Origin: Oscarella lobularis
Lineage: Eukaryota > Porifera > Homoscleromorpha > Homosclerophorida > Oscarellidae
Assembly (NCBI RefSeq): GCF_947507565.1
Contig: NC_089177.1
Location: 2,170,001 to 2,234,000 of the forward strand
Direction of reading: 5' to 3'
Length of the DNA: 64,000 nucleotides
Shown here: one piece after another, positions 32,935 through 50,132 of the stretch
How the letters are laid out: every line of letters begins with the position of its first letter
Position numbering within the stretch: the first letter of the stretch is position 1
Position numbers and translations under genes: made by a program
The notes under the pieces: model-generated
The model's input: only the letters and a program-made list of their open reading frames with translations
What the model was told of the DNA's origin: nothing
Databases searched by the model: none

Positions 32935-35233
32935 ATGATGGCGGCTGCTGCTCGACTTTTCATTGTCGTTACCGCCGTTCTAACGGGCCTAGCGAATCGG
33001 CTGTTGGCCGGACCGCCTCATAAAGGTCTTGCTGCACTCCCACCGCTACTCGAATTCGCAGACGGGACTCCAGTAAAGACGATGGCCGACTGGACGAAAA
33101 GGCGAGACGAAATCCAAAATCTCTTAACTCAGTACTACTACGGGTAACAAAAAAAAAGACGAATCGCCTCTATTTCGAAAATGTAAAATTTTCGTCAGAT
33201 CAATTCCGGCAGACATTCCCCGTATAACAAACGTCTCATTGGCCAACAAAACGCTCGATCGCGGCGAAATAACGCGCGAATACATTACGCTGGAGTACGC
33301 GACCCCGCGCACTCCGACTCAAGTAACAGTCGAATTTCTCTACCCACCCACGTGCACGTCATCGCGCCCCTGTCCCCTCTTCATGACCCAGACCAATCAT
33401 CGTCGCTGGGCACTCGTCGGTCTGACGCGTGGCTACGCGACCGTCGTCTATCCGGGCGCCGATTCCAACGATCAAACCGACCCCTTTCGACTGGCCTATC
33501 CCAATGCAACGTGGGGTCTCATTCGACGACGAGCCTGGCTTGCGTCTCGCGTCTTGGATTATTTTGTCAAAGTCGACGTTGTCAATGCGTCGCAGGTTGC
33601 CGTCACCGGACACAGTCGGAATGGGAAACAATCGATGATTGCCGCCGCTTTTGACGATCGTTTCACTGCCGTCATATCGTCGTCGTCCGGCGTTCCGGCT
33701 ATGTCGCCGTATCGATTTACGTCCGCTTTTACGTTTTCCGAATCGCCGTCGTCTTCGTGGCCGAATCCGCCGAACTCGGTGAACTGTTCGTGCACGCGCT
33801 CTCCCGACCATCGGCCGGCAGTCGACGAATGTTGCTGGTGGTTACCGTCGGTTTCCAGCTACGAAGGACGCGAAAATGAAATTCCCATTGACTCCCACGG
33901 TCTCGTCGGGCTCATCGCACCGCGCCATTTGCTGAGCGAATGCGCGTGGAACGATCCGTGCGATCCCACGTTCGCCGTCGAGCAAACGTATCGAGCGGGA
34001 ATGGAAGTGTACGCGTTCCTCGACGCGTCGACGCGCCTACGGATACGCTATCGTCCGGGCGAGCATCACGGCATGGAATCGCTTCCGACCTACTTCGATT
34101 GGTTCGACGAGGCATTCGAACGCAGTGCCTCCGGTCTATTTCCGGAAACACTTCTCCACGCCTTCGATTGGACAACGTGGAATCAATCGGCGTCGCGACC
34201 GCCGATGCCCGGTCCTCGCGTTCCCGTTCAAATATTCGCCGAATGGCTTATGGGCGACGCGCCCTCTGGACCCGCGTGGTCGCCCGGCGGCTCCTACGCC
34301 GTCAGCTATCACAGCTACGTCAACGAAATGATGGGACGGGGCTGCGAGTTGTATCGCGTCGTCGACGGCGTGGCGCAAATGACGGTCAACTTCGGTCGAT
34401 ACGTGTACGGGAACGTCTACTATCCGGCCTCGTATTCGGGTAAGGCGATAGCGGCTATCGTTTGGCTTCATCCTTATTCGTATCAGGGTGGCTACACGGA
34501 AAACTATTCGCACGATTCGAAGAGGATGTATGTCGAATTGGCTCGGCAGGGGTTTCTCGTTCTTGCTTTTGATCAAATCGGATTTGGCGAACGATTGCGT
34601 GACGGTTTGCCCGTCGATTTCTATCGGCGTTATCCCAATTGGTCGTTGCTGGGCTACATGGTTCAAGACGTCATTTCCGCTGTCGATTTTCTGACGTCAG
34701 ATCCGAATGGTATTCATCCGGACGGACTGCCCCTATCGGACTTTTATAATTCAAAACTTCCTCCTATTGACGCGAATCGTATCTATGCCGTTGGCTACGC
34801 GATGGGGGGTGTCGTCGCTTTGCACGCGGCGCTCTTTGAAACGCGTCTTGCCGGCGTTGCATCTCTTGCCGGGTTCACTCCGTTTCGAAATGCGACTCTC
34901 GAGCTGGAGACGGGTGGAAATAGGCGTTTGTACGATTGGCACGCGTTGTTGCCTCGATTGGGATGGTTTGCTGGGAGGGAGAGCGACGTGCCGTACGACT
35001 ATGACAATCTGCTTGCTGGACTCGGATTTGTCAAGACGAAAGTCTACGTGTTGAGTCCGCTTGGAGATCGCACGGCCAATCAGTGGGCCATACGGAAGAG
35101 CGTCAACGAGGCATTGAGTATGTCGCCTGAGCTCGAGTTGACGTTCGACGAGCCAAGCGGGATAAACCAGCTCAATGACGACATGCAGAAAGGGCTGCTC
35201 AACTGGCTCAAAAAGATCAATAATGACTCGTGA
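32935..35233 (+). CDS. Secreted CE15-like (glucuronoyl-esterase-type) protein with second alpha/beta hydrolase domain
   Basis: ATG 32935 begins a hydrophobic leader (ARLFIVVTAVLTGLANRLLA). One small intron lies near 33148-33198, then a single long exon runs to TGA at 35233; about 750 residues in total. Domain 1 (residues about 40-380) has VAVTGHSRNGKQSMIAAAFD, the G-x-SRxGK nucleophile motif of CE15, SECAWNDPCDP, and GEHHGME, which could supply the catalytic His. CE15 enzymes cleave ester bonds between glucuronic acid and lignin alcohols. Domain 2 (about 34380-35220) looks like another alpha/beta hydrolase (IVWLHPYSYQGG, VLAFDQIGFGER, AVGYAMGGVVALHAA), but its nucleophile elbow reads GYAMGG, with Ala where Ser is expected. 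Two-domain proteins of this kind are, to my knowledge, mainly bacterial, so transfer from bacteria is possible. The codon usage and the intron look native. Confidence 0.7.
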
Positions 35234-36084
35234 ATTTATCCGTCGAACACCAGGGTGCGCGCGGATCACCTGTAATTTAGCATTGACCTGGCTCCCCAAT
35301 ATTCTGTAGACGTTGCCCTTCTTTGCAATTCAACCTGTGCTCGCTGACACCAAATGGAATAGAAATTGAAGGCGAAGCAGAAAGCTATCTGGTTAGTACT
35401 ACAGTAGTCTACTACTACGTAGTATCTACAGAAACGTTAGACCATTCCCGCCCCTCCGTTACCCCGTTTAGATTATTTGAGAGCAGGCACACTGTTGTTT
35501 TCGTATCTGAGTGTAGCGCAGCATGCTTGACTTGTCCGTTATATATAGAACCGACGTAGCGCCTTGATTTTGCTGACCAAGCACACTGCCGTTACTGCGT
35601 ACGCGTTCGCTTTTCGCGTCCAAATAGCGACCGAATGTCTTTAGAATAGAGCCACAACGCACTTCGCGACCAATTCATCGCTTCTACTTCTCGTATTAGG
35701 GCATTTCGTAGCAACGCGGTGATTGACGTCATGCGTTGCTCAATGTCGCGTGACAAGGCGTGTCTGGCGCACGTAGCACACATTCTTGGTTGTTTTTTCG
35801 CGTTTGAATTGATTTTCAACAAAATTTTGTTTCATTTTGCTGGCAGAAATGCATTTGCGGCCGATTGGCAAAGGTTTCGGTTCAAACGATGCTCTTTTTA
35901 ATCCCTTTGATCGTGAAAAGCTGCAGTTGTACGGCCCTAGTCGCGTATGAGTATAAATACCCAGCGTTTACAAGTACTAATCAGATGGAGCAGAGCAGAG
36001 CTCGTGGCTAGGATAGAAGGGAGATTGGCAACACTCCCCAAGGCTTGAGGCACTATGGCCCGGTGGTCGCCTCATTCCTCACCT
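35234..36084. other. Spacer without recognisable gene
   Basis: About 850 bp between the CE15-like gene and a retroelement fragment. The A/T content is higher than in flanking genes. A short self-complementary stretch (agtctactactacgtagtat, about 35406) is present. No frame shows a known protein. A stretch near 35990-36085 may be decayed sequence of the retroelement but cannot be aligned by eye. Confidence 0.5.
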
Positions 36085-36944
36085 GACAAAAGCGCCTCAC
36101 CAGCGATTGCCTTTCTGCTGAGCTTGAAGACCTGCTCGACTCAGTACCAACAGCTTCTCGTGCTCGCCTTCGCAGTGCAGGTTGCTCTGAAGCCGGAGCT
36201 TGGTTGGACGCTATTCCTGAGTCGAGGGAGCTGACGTTTTCTAATGCTGAATTTCAAACGGCAGTCTCCCTTCGGCTTGGGTTAGATGTCCCCATGCTTC
36301 GGCAAATCCAACTTTGCAACTGCGGAGTCGTCTGCGATGCCAGAGGGTACCATGTCATGACATGTCCTAAGGATGGCGGAGCGATTCGTCGTCATGACAT
36401 GGTACAAGACATCTGGTTCCGCATGCTGCGATCAGTCAACTTCCGCTGCGAGCTAGAGAAGTCCAACGAATTTTCCGACAAGAAAAGACCGGACATTGGC
36501 GTTTATAACTTCGATCAAGGAAAAAAGATTCTTCTGGACGTCAGCATCACGCACCCCCTAGGGGTGAACGTTCAATCTCAAGCGGCGAATGTCTCCGGCT
36601 TTGCGGCGACCCAAAAAGATCAAAAGAAGGTCGACAAGTACCGGGCAGTGGCTGGTTCCCTCGGCTACCTCTTTGACCCTCTCGTCATGGAGGTGTACGG
36701 CCGTTGGAGCCCCATTGCTCGGGACTTCTTCCGCAAGGCCGCCGTTCGTCCTTCCATCGACTTTGTCAACGATCGCGCCGCATTCGTCAATTACTGGCGC
36801 AAACGTCTATCGGTGGGTCTCCAGCGTGGCAATGCTACCATCATTCTCAACAAAATCAAGGCCATCTTTCCATGCTCGGCGACCCGCGCCTCGTCACTTC
36901 CCGCCAACACCGATATTCGGTGCTTTGGCAGTGACCTTCACTAA
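36085..36944 (+). mobile_element. 5'-truncated non-LTR retrotransposon: 3' end of the polyprotein with REL endonuclease
   Basis: The frame is open from about 36085 and includes GAWLDAIPESRELTFSNAEF and QTAVSLRLGLDVPML. This is the conserved segment after the reverse transcriptase in elements that carry a restriction-like endonuclease. A Cys/His cluster follows (CNCGVVCDARGYHVMTCP, then RRHDM), and then the nuclease core KKRPDIGVYNF...ILLDVSITHP, with the PD and D acidic residues. The C-terminal helices extend to TAA at 36944. The reverse transcriptase and 5' part are absent, so this is a dead 5'-truncated copy. No poly(A) tail or target-site duplication was identified. The sequence is little decayed, which suggests a fairly recent insertion. 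Confidence 0.75.
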
Positions 36945-37869
36945 CTGCATCTAACTTCGTCTCACACATACCCCTTCCCTCTTTTACATTTTCGTTGGTC
37001 GTAATAGTCTGCCCTTACCCGTTCTGTCTAACCCACCCCTTCATTTATGTTTACCGATAATATACTAACCTGACAAGGGCGTAACATTGCACGCCTTCCT
37101 AGTTCTCGCATCTCTCTCCCAGCTCCTGGGCACCTCTGTCACCGGATAAACCTCCATAGCACCGTCTTCCGCGAGGTTTGTGTCAAGTGTCGATGTTTTT
37201 TGATTTTTTTCAAAGTTCTCTGCGCGAGAAGGCGCATTTTTGGCCTTTTTCAGGTCAAACGACGCGTGAGTTACCGAAGGGGGCCTCAGTTGAAATTTTG
37301 GAGCGTCCAACAGTGCAGCCTTTTGAATCATGTCTCACTCGTCCATGAAGACGTTTTTCCTTGAATTTGACTCAGTTGTCATGAGCGACTGAGACTCCCC
37401 AATTGATCCACGCCCAAAATTATTTAGCTAAAGTCATGCCTAAAAGTAAAACATTTGACCGATACTGCGGAATACCCGACAGCTGCCAAATTGCATGCTG
37501 TACAGGGACATGCATTTCAAAATAAAATTAAGATCACCTTTTCTACCAGAATAAATAATCTGAAATTCGTGACCATTTGTACACGTATCCACCAGGTGTC
37601 CCATTTCGATTTTTAAAAAAGGTGATCTTATTTAGAGCCAGTAAACGTAAGGGTACGCGAGGATTACATTATTCCGCCATCATTAGCTAGTTTACGCTCG
37701 TCACGTGCTGCGTCTTTGTCCATCCCCCGGGAAGAGGTGGTATGTAAACGTCGCTCTGTTCGCATCCGCATTCGGCGTGCGAACGAGAATCCTGCCTGCC
37801 GTTTCGAAGCTCTACAAAAATTAGCGTCGCGGGCTCCCACGGCATTCTGATCGCTCCTTCCCGTTCCAA
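36945..37869. other. Intergenic region upstream of the EGF gene
   Basis: About 925 bp with no convincing gene. It includes the untranslated tail of the retroelement fragment, an inverted repeat at 37529-37630, and a CACGTG box at 37702-37707 (TCACGTGC at 37701-37708) about 160 bp before the EGF gene start. A minus-strand frame of 88 codons (37065-37331) has no recognisable domains. Confidence 0.5.
37529..37630. repeat. 102-bp element with perfect 14-bp terminal inverted repeats
   Basis: taagatcacctttt at 37529-37542 is the exact reverse complement of aaaaggtgatctta at 37617-37630. The 74-bp centre shows no coding content. It could be a small MITE-like element or a chance hairpin. No target-site duplication is evident. 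Confidence 0.5.
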
Positions 37870-43539
<5,670 letters not shown>

Positions 43540-43543
<4 letters not shown>

Positions 43544-45626
43544 TGATTTTCACTGGCGGCCGCGACGTGCATGATGTAGTAATCGTGGCAGTACATTAAT
43601 ATGGCAGCAGGTTGACCGAGAATGAGACTCAGCCAGACGACGCCGTTGCCGTAAATGCCTCGCAGAAATCTCGGTGTCAGGTAGGCGAGAGGGATCTGAA
43701 TTGAAAAAAATTGTGTAATCTGCAGAAAGAAAGAAAGAGAAAATTTGTATACCTGAGCTATCATGGCTGTGAACGCCCACGCTTTGAGCATCCTCAGCGG
43801 CACGCTGACAAGGTACTACTTGGGATTATATACAACGCGTTTAGTCGATATGATTCCAGTCGTCGTACCTCGTGGAAAAATGCTGAAATGACGAAGACGA
43901 CTAACGCTCCTTGTAACTTCGAGTAGCCGGCCTGAAGCATTGGTTTGAAAACGTGCCTAAAGTTGATAGTCGTGAAACGTCAGCATAGTTTGTGCTGTTG
44001 TACCGACGGGCCCATTTGTGTATGGGAACGTTCCAGTCTGACCAGAATTGCGGAATGGTTTCGGCGTTCCTAATTTACATACACGTAAGAAACGCCACGT
44101 CAAGTGAAATCTTCTTACCACCAATCTGAGTAAAAACCGCGATCTCCAAATCGTAAGACTTCCCCAATGGCATTTAGCAGGGAGTGGAAATATCCATAAA
44201 AGAACATGAGCCACAGAAGATGGTTTGGAACCTGACGTAAGACAGTAAAAAGCGACCAATTGGGATTGCCGTACACTCACTGCTAATTTCAGTAATCGTT
44301 CAAGCATCCGCATATAGTCTAGTTCCTGTTTAATTAAAATTAGGTCGGAGATAGAATCGAGCATATCTTTTCGTACGTTAAATGGTTTCATAGAGTTTTC
44401 TATTGTAGGAACGAGCCACTAGAAGTGAAACAGATTCAGAAAAGATCGCCGAAGCCGGTTGCGATCCTACCTGTTGGCCCAGTGCCAGAAGCATGCAGCT
44501 GATTACAACCTAATATGATATAATTTAGTCAAAGTCACATTGTTTTTCAGGACACACCACTTCAATAGTTCTCTTCAAGAGAAAACGCTTTCGAATGCGT
44601 TCAGTTCGTGGAAAGTTGAGTTCATAGCAGACGGTTGGTGCAAGCATGAAATAAACGATGTCTGCAGCACAAAAGAGAAAGGATCAGGTATGAAACTTCG
44701 CGCGAGAATCAAATCTAACCTCTGTAATTTAGATTGTCAGGATATTGGACAAGACCAGATTCTTCATCGTCTTTCTTAGATGGCGGTGACGTTGTGCTAT
44801 ATTCTCTCCGGCATTCAGCATTGACGGCTCTGTAGGAAAACAGCTTCAAAAAGGAATTCGTGTGAAGAAGCAGAGCAAAAGCAGCAGCAACTGCTCAGAA
44901 GAAAGGCATTGCAAAAAAGGGGAAAAGCCATATTCAATAATTCCCACATGGATTAGGTTTGACGAGAAGAAAAACCACAACGGGAACAACAAGAAGCAAG
45001 GCAAGGAGAACGATCCACAGAGCACGGACTGTATTTGAAGACAAAACGCCCTGAGAAAGAAGGCAATGTAGTATGAAACAGTGGGGATCGTGGAGCTGGC
45101 ACGTGCTTTGACAGCCGCTTTCTCTAGATTCAAACCGAAAATGACGTAGATATTCAAAGCTGAAACAGAAAATCAAAATGAGCCTTGACCTGAACTGTCT
45201 CTATCTCTCACAGAGGACAAGAATGGTGCAGTGCCACTCGTACGGGCGATCGACGAAAACCCGTATCCAAACGAAAGGATTGACCAGTACGCCATATCTG
45301 CAAAGAACCAATGAAGAAGTCGTGGGGGCAGACAATTGACAAAGACTCGCTTTATGAGATTATCGAGAGCTATACGAGAAGTGGAAAGAATGAGCAGGAT
45401 GATGCCGAGATTGAGAACGCCCCTGTAGTTTTCGAAGCCACTCTGCGTGTAGAAAAGCGAGTCCTGGATAACGTGGCACCTGTGAGAGCGCGAGACTACA
45501 CGTAGACCTACGTTCTGCCCTTTCAACTCACGGTTTTGTTTTCTTCTCCTTAGTCTCGGAAAGGCTCACAAGATCTTCAGGGGTTTGTATCGACTGTCTT
45601 CGTCGTCTGGTCGCTTGAGGCTCCAT
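43540..45626 (-). CDS. DGAT1: Diacylglycerol O-acyltransferase 1 (MBOAT family)
   Basis: Start [14 protein letters not shown] (45626); the second exon begins [20 protein letters not shown], the DGAT1 hallmark (RCHRLQDSLF...GFSNYRG in human). Multi-membrane-spanning segments follow over many short exons: [38 protein letters not shown] (the acyl-CoA-binding FYxDWWN motif), [37 protein letters not shown] and [15 protein letters not shown] with the catalytic His, then [20 protein letters not shown] and [11 protein letters not shown]. The stop is at 43540-43542. Reaction: acyl-CoA plus diacylglycerol to triacylglycerol in the ER membrane. The stop codon overlaps the predicted stop of the convergent EGF gene. 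Some middle exons (44400-45170) were placed by homology and are less certain. Confidence 0.92.
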
Positions 45627-45852
45627 TTGCGAATGTACGGGATTCTCGATCGTGCATGCACTCACGTGAACTCGCCGCTTCCGTCGATCCGACCGGGGCT
45701 ATTCGTGCAGGTTCGCTATTTGCGCGAGTACGGTATACGTGCACGTAATCGTCTCAAATTAAAAATTACGCTTGCGATACAGTATAAACAGAAATACAAA
45801 CAAATAATTCACTAATTAGCAAAACCAGTTCAAAAAAATTTTAAATATTTTT

Positions 45853-46497
45853 TTATTTTTTGCAGCTGCAGCTGCTGGATTGTTTCTTTCTCCTATCGTG
45901 AAGCCTGAGTCCTTGGGCCGTCGCCGGCTTCGGCGGCAGGGCTTCGGCCATTCGCTTCTTCTCCAACGTCATCGCCTCGCGATCGAGTATCGCTTCGGTC
46001 AAATAGGTAAACGCTTCGTCGACGTTGCGCCCCGATTGGGCGCTCGTCTCGAAAAATCGACATCGATACCTGGTGGCAAGTTCCTCGGCGCGCTCGCGCT
46101 CCACGACGCCCGCCAAATCGCACTTGTTCCCGACGATCACGCGCACGGGATCGTCGCTGCCCGTGCACTGATCCGAGATGTTTTTCATCCACTGGGCGAT
46201 GTTGTTGAACGATTTCTCGTTCGTCACGTCGTAGGCGAGAACGATTCCCATCGCTCCGCGATAGAATGCGTTCGTTATCGTCCGAAAGCGTTCGTGACCG
46301 GCCGTGTCCCATATTTGGAGTTTGATTTGACGCTGTCGCAGTCGAATCGTCTTCGTTTTGAAGTCGACGCCGATCGTGCTGAGCATGTTCTTCGAGAAAT
46401 GATTATCGACGTAGCGTAGAATGATGCACGTCTTTCCCACGCCCGTGTCGCCGATGACGAGCAGCTTGAAGAGAGTTTCGTACGATCCGGCGGCCAT
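45853..46497 (-). CDS. Rab8/10/13-like small GTPase with altered switch II
   Basis: A single-exon frame; start MAAGSYETLFKLLVIGDTG chosen at 46497 (an ATG eight codons upstream is in frame). 214 residues. P-loop GDTGVGKT, switch I STIGVDFKTKTI, switch II WDTAGHERFRTIT, base motifs NKCD and ETSAQ. The effector region resembles Rab8/10/13 and plant RabE. The residue after AG, glutamine in nearly all Rabs and needed for GTP hydrolysis, is His. The C-terminus ends SCSCKK, a CXC followed by two Lys, not the usual CC, CXC or CCXX end. Likely a vesicle-traffic GTPase with slow intrinsic hydrolysis. A TCACGTGA box lies 70 bp upstream (46567-46574). Confidence 0.85.
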   Translation of the reverse strand: MAAGSYETLFKLLVIGDTGVGKTCIILRYVDNHFSKNMLSTIGVDFKTKTIRLRQRQIKLQIWDTAGHERFRTITNAFYRGAMGIVLAYDVTNEKSFNNIAQWMKNISDQCTGSDDPVRVIVGNKCDLAGVVERERAEELATRYRCRFFETSAQSGRNVDEAFTYLTEAILDREAMTLEKKRMAEALPPKPATAQGLRLHDRRKKQSSSCSCKK

Positions 46498-46566
46498 CAG
46501 AGAGCGAACAACATGCAACAACGACCGAATCGAAAGTGTACACTACACAGGTTTCGACTGTGTCGA

Positions 46567-46574
46567 TCACGTGA
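46567..46574. promoter_or_regulatory. E-box TCACGTGA upstream of the Rab-like gene
   Basis: A perfect 8-bp palindrome 70 bp before the Rab-like start codon and within the short gap after RFC3. The same octamer occurs in other start-proximal gaps of this window. Confidence 0.45.
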
Positions 46575-46631
46575 TTTATTTATTTATTCATTGATCCTTA
46601 GCTCTCTCTCTCTCTCAGCGCATACAGTACA

Positions 46632-48113
46632 TTAGAAAAAGTCCATGTTTCCTAGTATGCCCTCTTCAAGGAAACGTTTGTAGATAGCCATAAATTTGAC
46701 GACAAACGCTTCGAGATGATAGATTGCTTTGGTCCCAAGATGAAGTCGATGTTCGTAGGCTGCTGCCATTTGTGTGACTTGCGCCTTCAATTGACCGTCG
46801 CAGTTCAAAATTAGCTCTTCCAGTAAGCCCTGAAGGTAACATTCAATAGAAACCTAAGAAATTTTTTTTGTACCCTCAGAATCATTTCCGGAGGTATGCA
46901 GTGGGTGAGAAGTTCAAAAAGTCGTCCGCGAATTTCAAGTATTTTGGCACGACTCTGGTCCTCAACTATAAGTTGGCCAGTTCGTCTCAGGTAAACCTGC
47001 CAGTCGCACTCAGGTATCACCTGGTCGCCACTAAATGGATATCTAAAAGAGAGAATGTCTTTACCCCTATTGATTCAATGTTGCGTCATTGTACTTCTGT
47101 GAACGACAGGCTTCCAACATAAGCAAGGCCTTGCGAAGATTTCGCCCCGATTGTTCAGCCACTCGATCGCAAAGCTGAGCAGGAAGTCTCAGCGATTCGT
47201 GACGAGCCACATTATTCAGCACAGTCATAATCTAGTAAGTCACGATACCCACTACCCCAATACAGCAAACCCGTCTACATGACCACCGACTAATAGAGGT
47301 GGCCACTAAGACAGGTTATCTAAGTTCTCCTAACTTCTTCCTTAGTTGGTGCTGCTATTCGTATTGGTAAACAACGACTGCGTATTGCTCCAATGACTTT
47401 GCTCGTGCTCTCACAGCACAGAATGAGCCGACAGGACGCCATGTATTTCTCCATGGTACGTCGCAGCCCGTGCTGGGCGTCTATCGACAGCCTGTCGACC
47501 TCGTTCAGAACAATAACTGAAGAAAGGAAATGAAGACAGTGTGTGGAAGTATGATGCCCTACCTTTGAAGTCTCTCTGCTGTCCGCTGTCCAACTGTCTA
47601 GACTGAGCGACAGTCTTGATGAGCTCTTGAACAACGACGCGGTCGTAGATGCCAGCATCACTGATTCAACAGATCGAGTATACTCCAAAAGAGAGGTGAA
47701 AGAGTCGTGGGTCACCTGGCATTCACTTCAATGTGGTAATTGCTAGCAAGGGTCACTAATTCGATTTTTTTATTTGAAGGAGTCTATCAAAAGAAGCCTA
47801 AGCCACCTATCTCTCTTCCTCTTATATTAGGAGCGGTACTGTGAACGATTGATGCTCAAGTTTGAGACGTTCCACGCCGGCGCCGTACAGCTCGCGCAGC
47901 AGACAGACGATTCGGGTCTTCTTTCCAGCTCCCGACGCCCCGAAGACGAGGAGGTGAGGAAAATCGCCGGCTTCGACCTGTGCACCGCGTTGTCTAGCTG
48001 TTTAGGTGCGCTACTGAACAGCGTACGAGTTTTTTCAGCTGTGCTGCTTGGTCTCGGTGATAATCCAATTTGTCGAGAGTTTTCGGTCGGTATTTGTCCA
48101 CCCAGAGGCTCAT
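46632..48113 (-). CDS. RFC3: Replication factor C subunit 3
   Basis: Start [20 protein letters not shown] (48113), the RFC3 N-terminus. The next exons have [17 protein letters not shown] (Walker A), [12 protein letters not shown], the family insert [39 protein letters not shown] (Walker B; human has TEVDKL) and [15 protein letters not shown] with the SRC arginine-finger motif. The C-terminal collar is seen in [37 protein letters not shown] and ending ILGNMDFF with TAA at 46632-46634. RFC loads PCNA at primer ends. Introns are short. It shares a 54-bp start-to-start interval with the WDR89-like gene. Confidence 0.93.
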
Positions 48114-48167
48114 TCTTCGTCGTTTGCGTCGCGCCGCCGCCCTTAGAGCACGTTAGGCTGTTTCTGC

Positions 48168-49897
48168 ATGAATTCGTTGCAGCCGGTCGCTTTTGCCTCT
48201 TTTGGCGACAATGCCTACGTATTGCACATAGATGCACCGGCGTAAGATGTTTCAGTTGCATTATCGGGATCTTGACCCTTTGTTTTTTGGTGTTCTAGTG
48301 AAGACGACAGTTTAGCAGCAGCAGGTCTAATAACACCTGCCTCCTTATTATTTTCTTTTGCTTCTACTTTGTTTAGGTTCTAACGGAGTTGTTCGAATAT
48401 TTTCGCGACGCAATCTCGAAGTGAAATCAACGCTAAAAGGTTCCACATAGATCTATTTTAATTGTTCACGGACATTGTCAGATTTAGCGTCAGGGCACCG
48501 AAAACGCATTACTGGCGTGCGTTTCCACCCGGAAAATCCTCAGCTAGTGTTCTCCTCCTCAGATGACGGTTGCATTGAGTAAGAAAAACACAACTAAAAC
48601 CCGAACTTGATTTCATGGGGCGTTAGGTGCTGGGACCTCAGAGAGGCGTCTGTTAGCCGATTCTACAGTCTAAGATACCAACGTCAGGCAAAGATATATA
48701 ATTTACTCTTCTTCTAGTTGTTTTCCTAGCTCGAGGTCGAAGATGCTTTTACGCCTTTGATTTGAACTGCAAGGGAAAGACCCTCGCAGCTGGAACCGAT
48801 GCACAAGATGGAGATACTTACGTTTTGATATGGTTGTTAAATTCGAACGAAAACATTCTCTCCGTCAATTGATTGTATGCTCCAAAAGGGACGTAAGACA
48901 CTCGACGCCTCTTTATGGGTTTGAGGAAATTCACTCGGACGATATTACGCAGGTATCTCCCCCTCCCCAATTTCATAAACGTTTTGTTCAATTTTTCTAT
49001 ATATACATTGTATATAGATCAAATTTCATCCCACGAGGAAGAATCACTTGCTTACTGGGTCTACAGTAAGCTAAAGAATGTTTCCCCCGATATGCAAGCT
49101 TTATATACATAAGGATGGATTGATGTGTTTGCTTGACTTATCTGAATCTGATAAGGAAGAGGCTCTCGTTAATGTCTTCAATTCAGAATCGTCTGTAGTA
49201 AGTTGTCGCTAACGCGCTGGTTATGCATTGATTTTGTTTTCAGAATCGAGCTGGTTTCTATGGCGCCGGTTGGGATTGCATCTATTGTCTTACGCACGTA
49301 GAATCTTTCAGTGCGTGGCATGCCTACGAGGTAAATAAGAGAGAAATTCAAGTATAGAGAAAATTTATTTCTGGCAACTTAGGCGGATCGGTTAGCTCAA
49401 TTGTCTTCATTTAGAGAAGACGTGCAGGTTCTATAGAGAGTGCCTCGCTTTATCAAGTTAGCCTTGCGTGCTTTTCTTCTAGAGTCAGCACGGAGAAAAG
49501 ATTGACTATCTCGTGGATTGCTCATTTGATAGTCACAATGGGGAGTTGATGCTCCTAGCGGGCGACAAGCGGCAAGTTACTATAGCACTGGGACTACCGC
49601 TCTATTTACGTGTTTACATAAAACGCAGTGGTACGGCGTCTTTGTTTGGAATCGATGGAGATCAGATCGCCGCACTCGCATCATTGTCAGGCCACGCAGA
49701 TGTTATTCGATGCCTCAAAATGAATCAAAGGGTACCGCATGCCTAATTGAATAAGTAGCAAAAAAATATAGAACTGATAGTTCAATCCCTTTTACACGGG
49801 AGGCGAAGACGGTCGGATCTGCGCGTGGAAAATAGACGCGGGCGTCAAGTCCGAAGTAAGACGCAATCCTTTTATTTCTCCTCGTAGCGTACGTTGA
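48168..49897 (+). CDS. WDR89: WDR89-like WD40 repeat protein
   Basis: Many tiny exons. Start MNSLQPVAFASFGDNAYVL (48168). GVVRIFSRNLEV, GHRKRITGVRFHPENPQLVF, CWDLRE and HSDDITQ fit WD blades (compare WDR89 CWDARVAS and HSDDVTQVRFHPSNP). Later exons give GLMCLLDLSESDKEEALVNV, FYGAGWDCIYCLTHVESFSA, EKIDYLVDCSFDSHNGELML, LSGHADVIRC and TGGEDGRICAWKIDAGVKSE, followed by TGA at 49895-49897. The order and wording agree with WDR89, whose function is largely unknown. The protein is probably one seven-blade propeller. Exon borders and the first exons are uncertain. Confidence 0.68.
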
Positions 49898-50132
49898 AAT
49901 CGTTTAGAAGAGAAAACGAAGGGGTAGAGACAACGTATAAATTTCAAAGCACGCTCCACGTATGTTATAATATAAGACCGAGTCGCGTACGTCGTCGTAT
50001 ACGTCCCCGCCGCAGTACGCGTTTGCAACTCTTTTACATGTTTCACGTCCAAAGATGCGCATTCATAATACGTATACGTGCCCGCGGCGCGCAGGAGAAG
50101 ACCATCCAGAGGGATCGAGGAGGAAGGATTCT

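Noticed and set aside
37065-37331. Minus-strand frame of 88 codons in the intergenic region
   Set aside because: No start context, no homology that I recognise, and next to retroelement debris.
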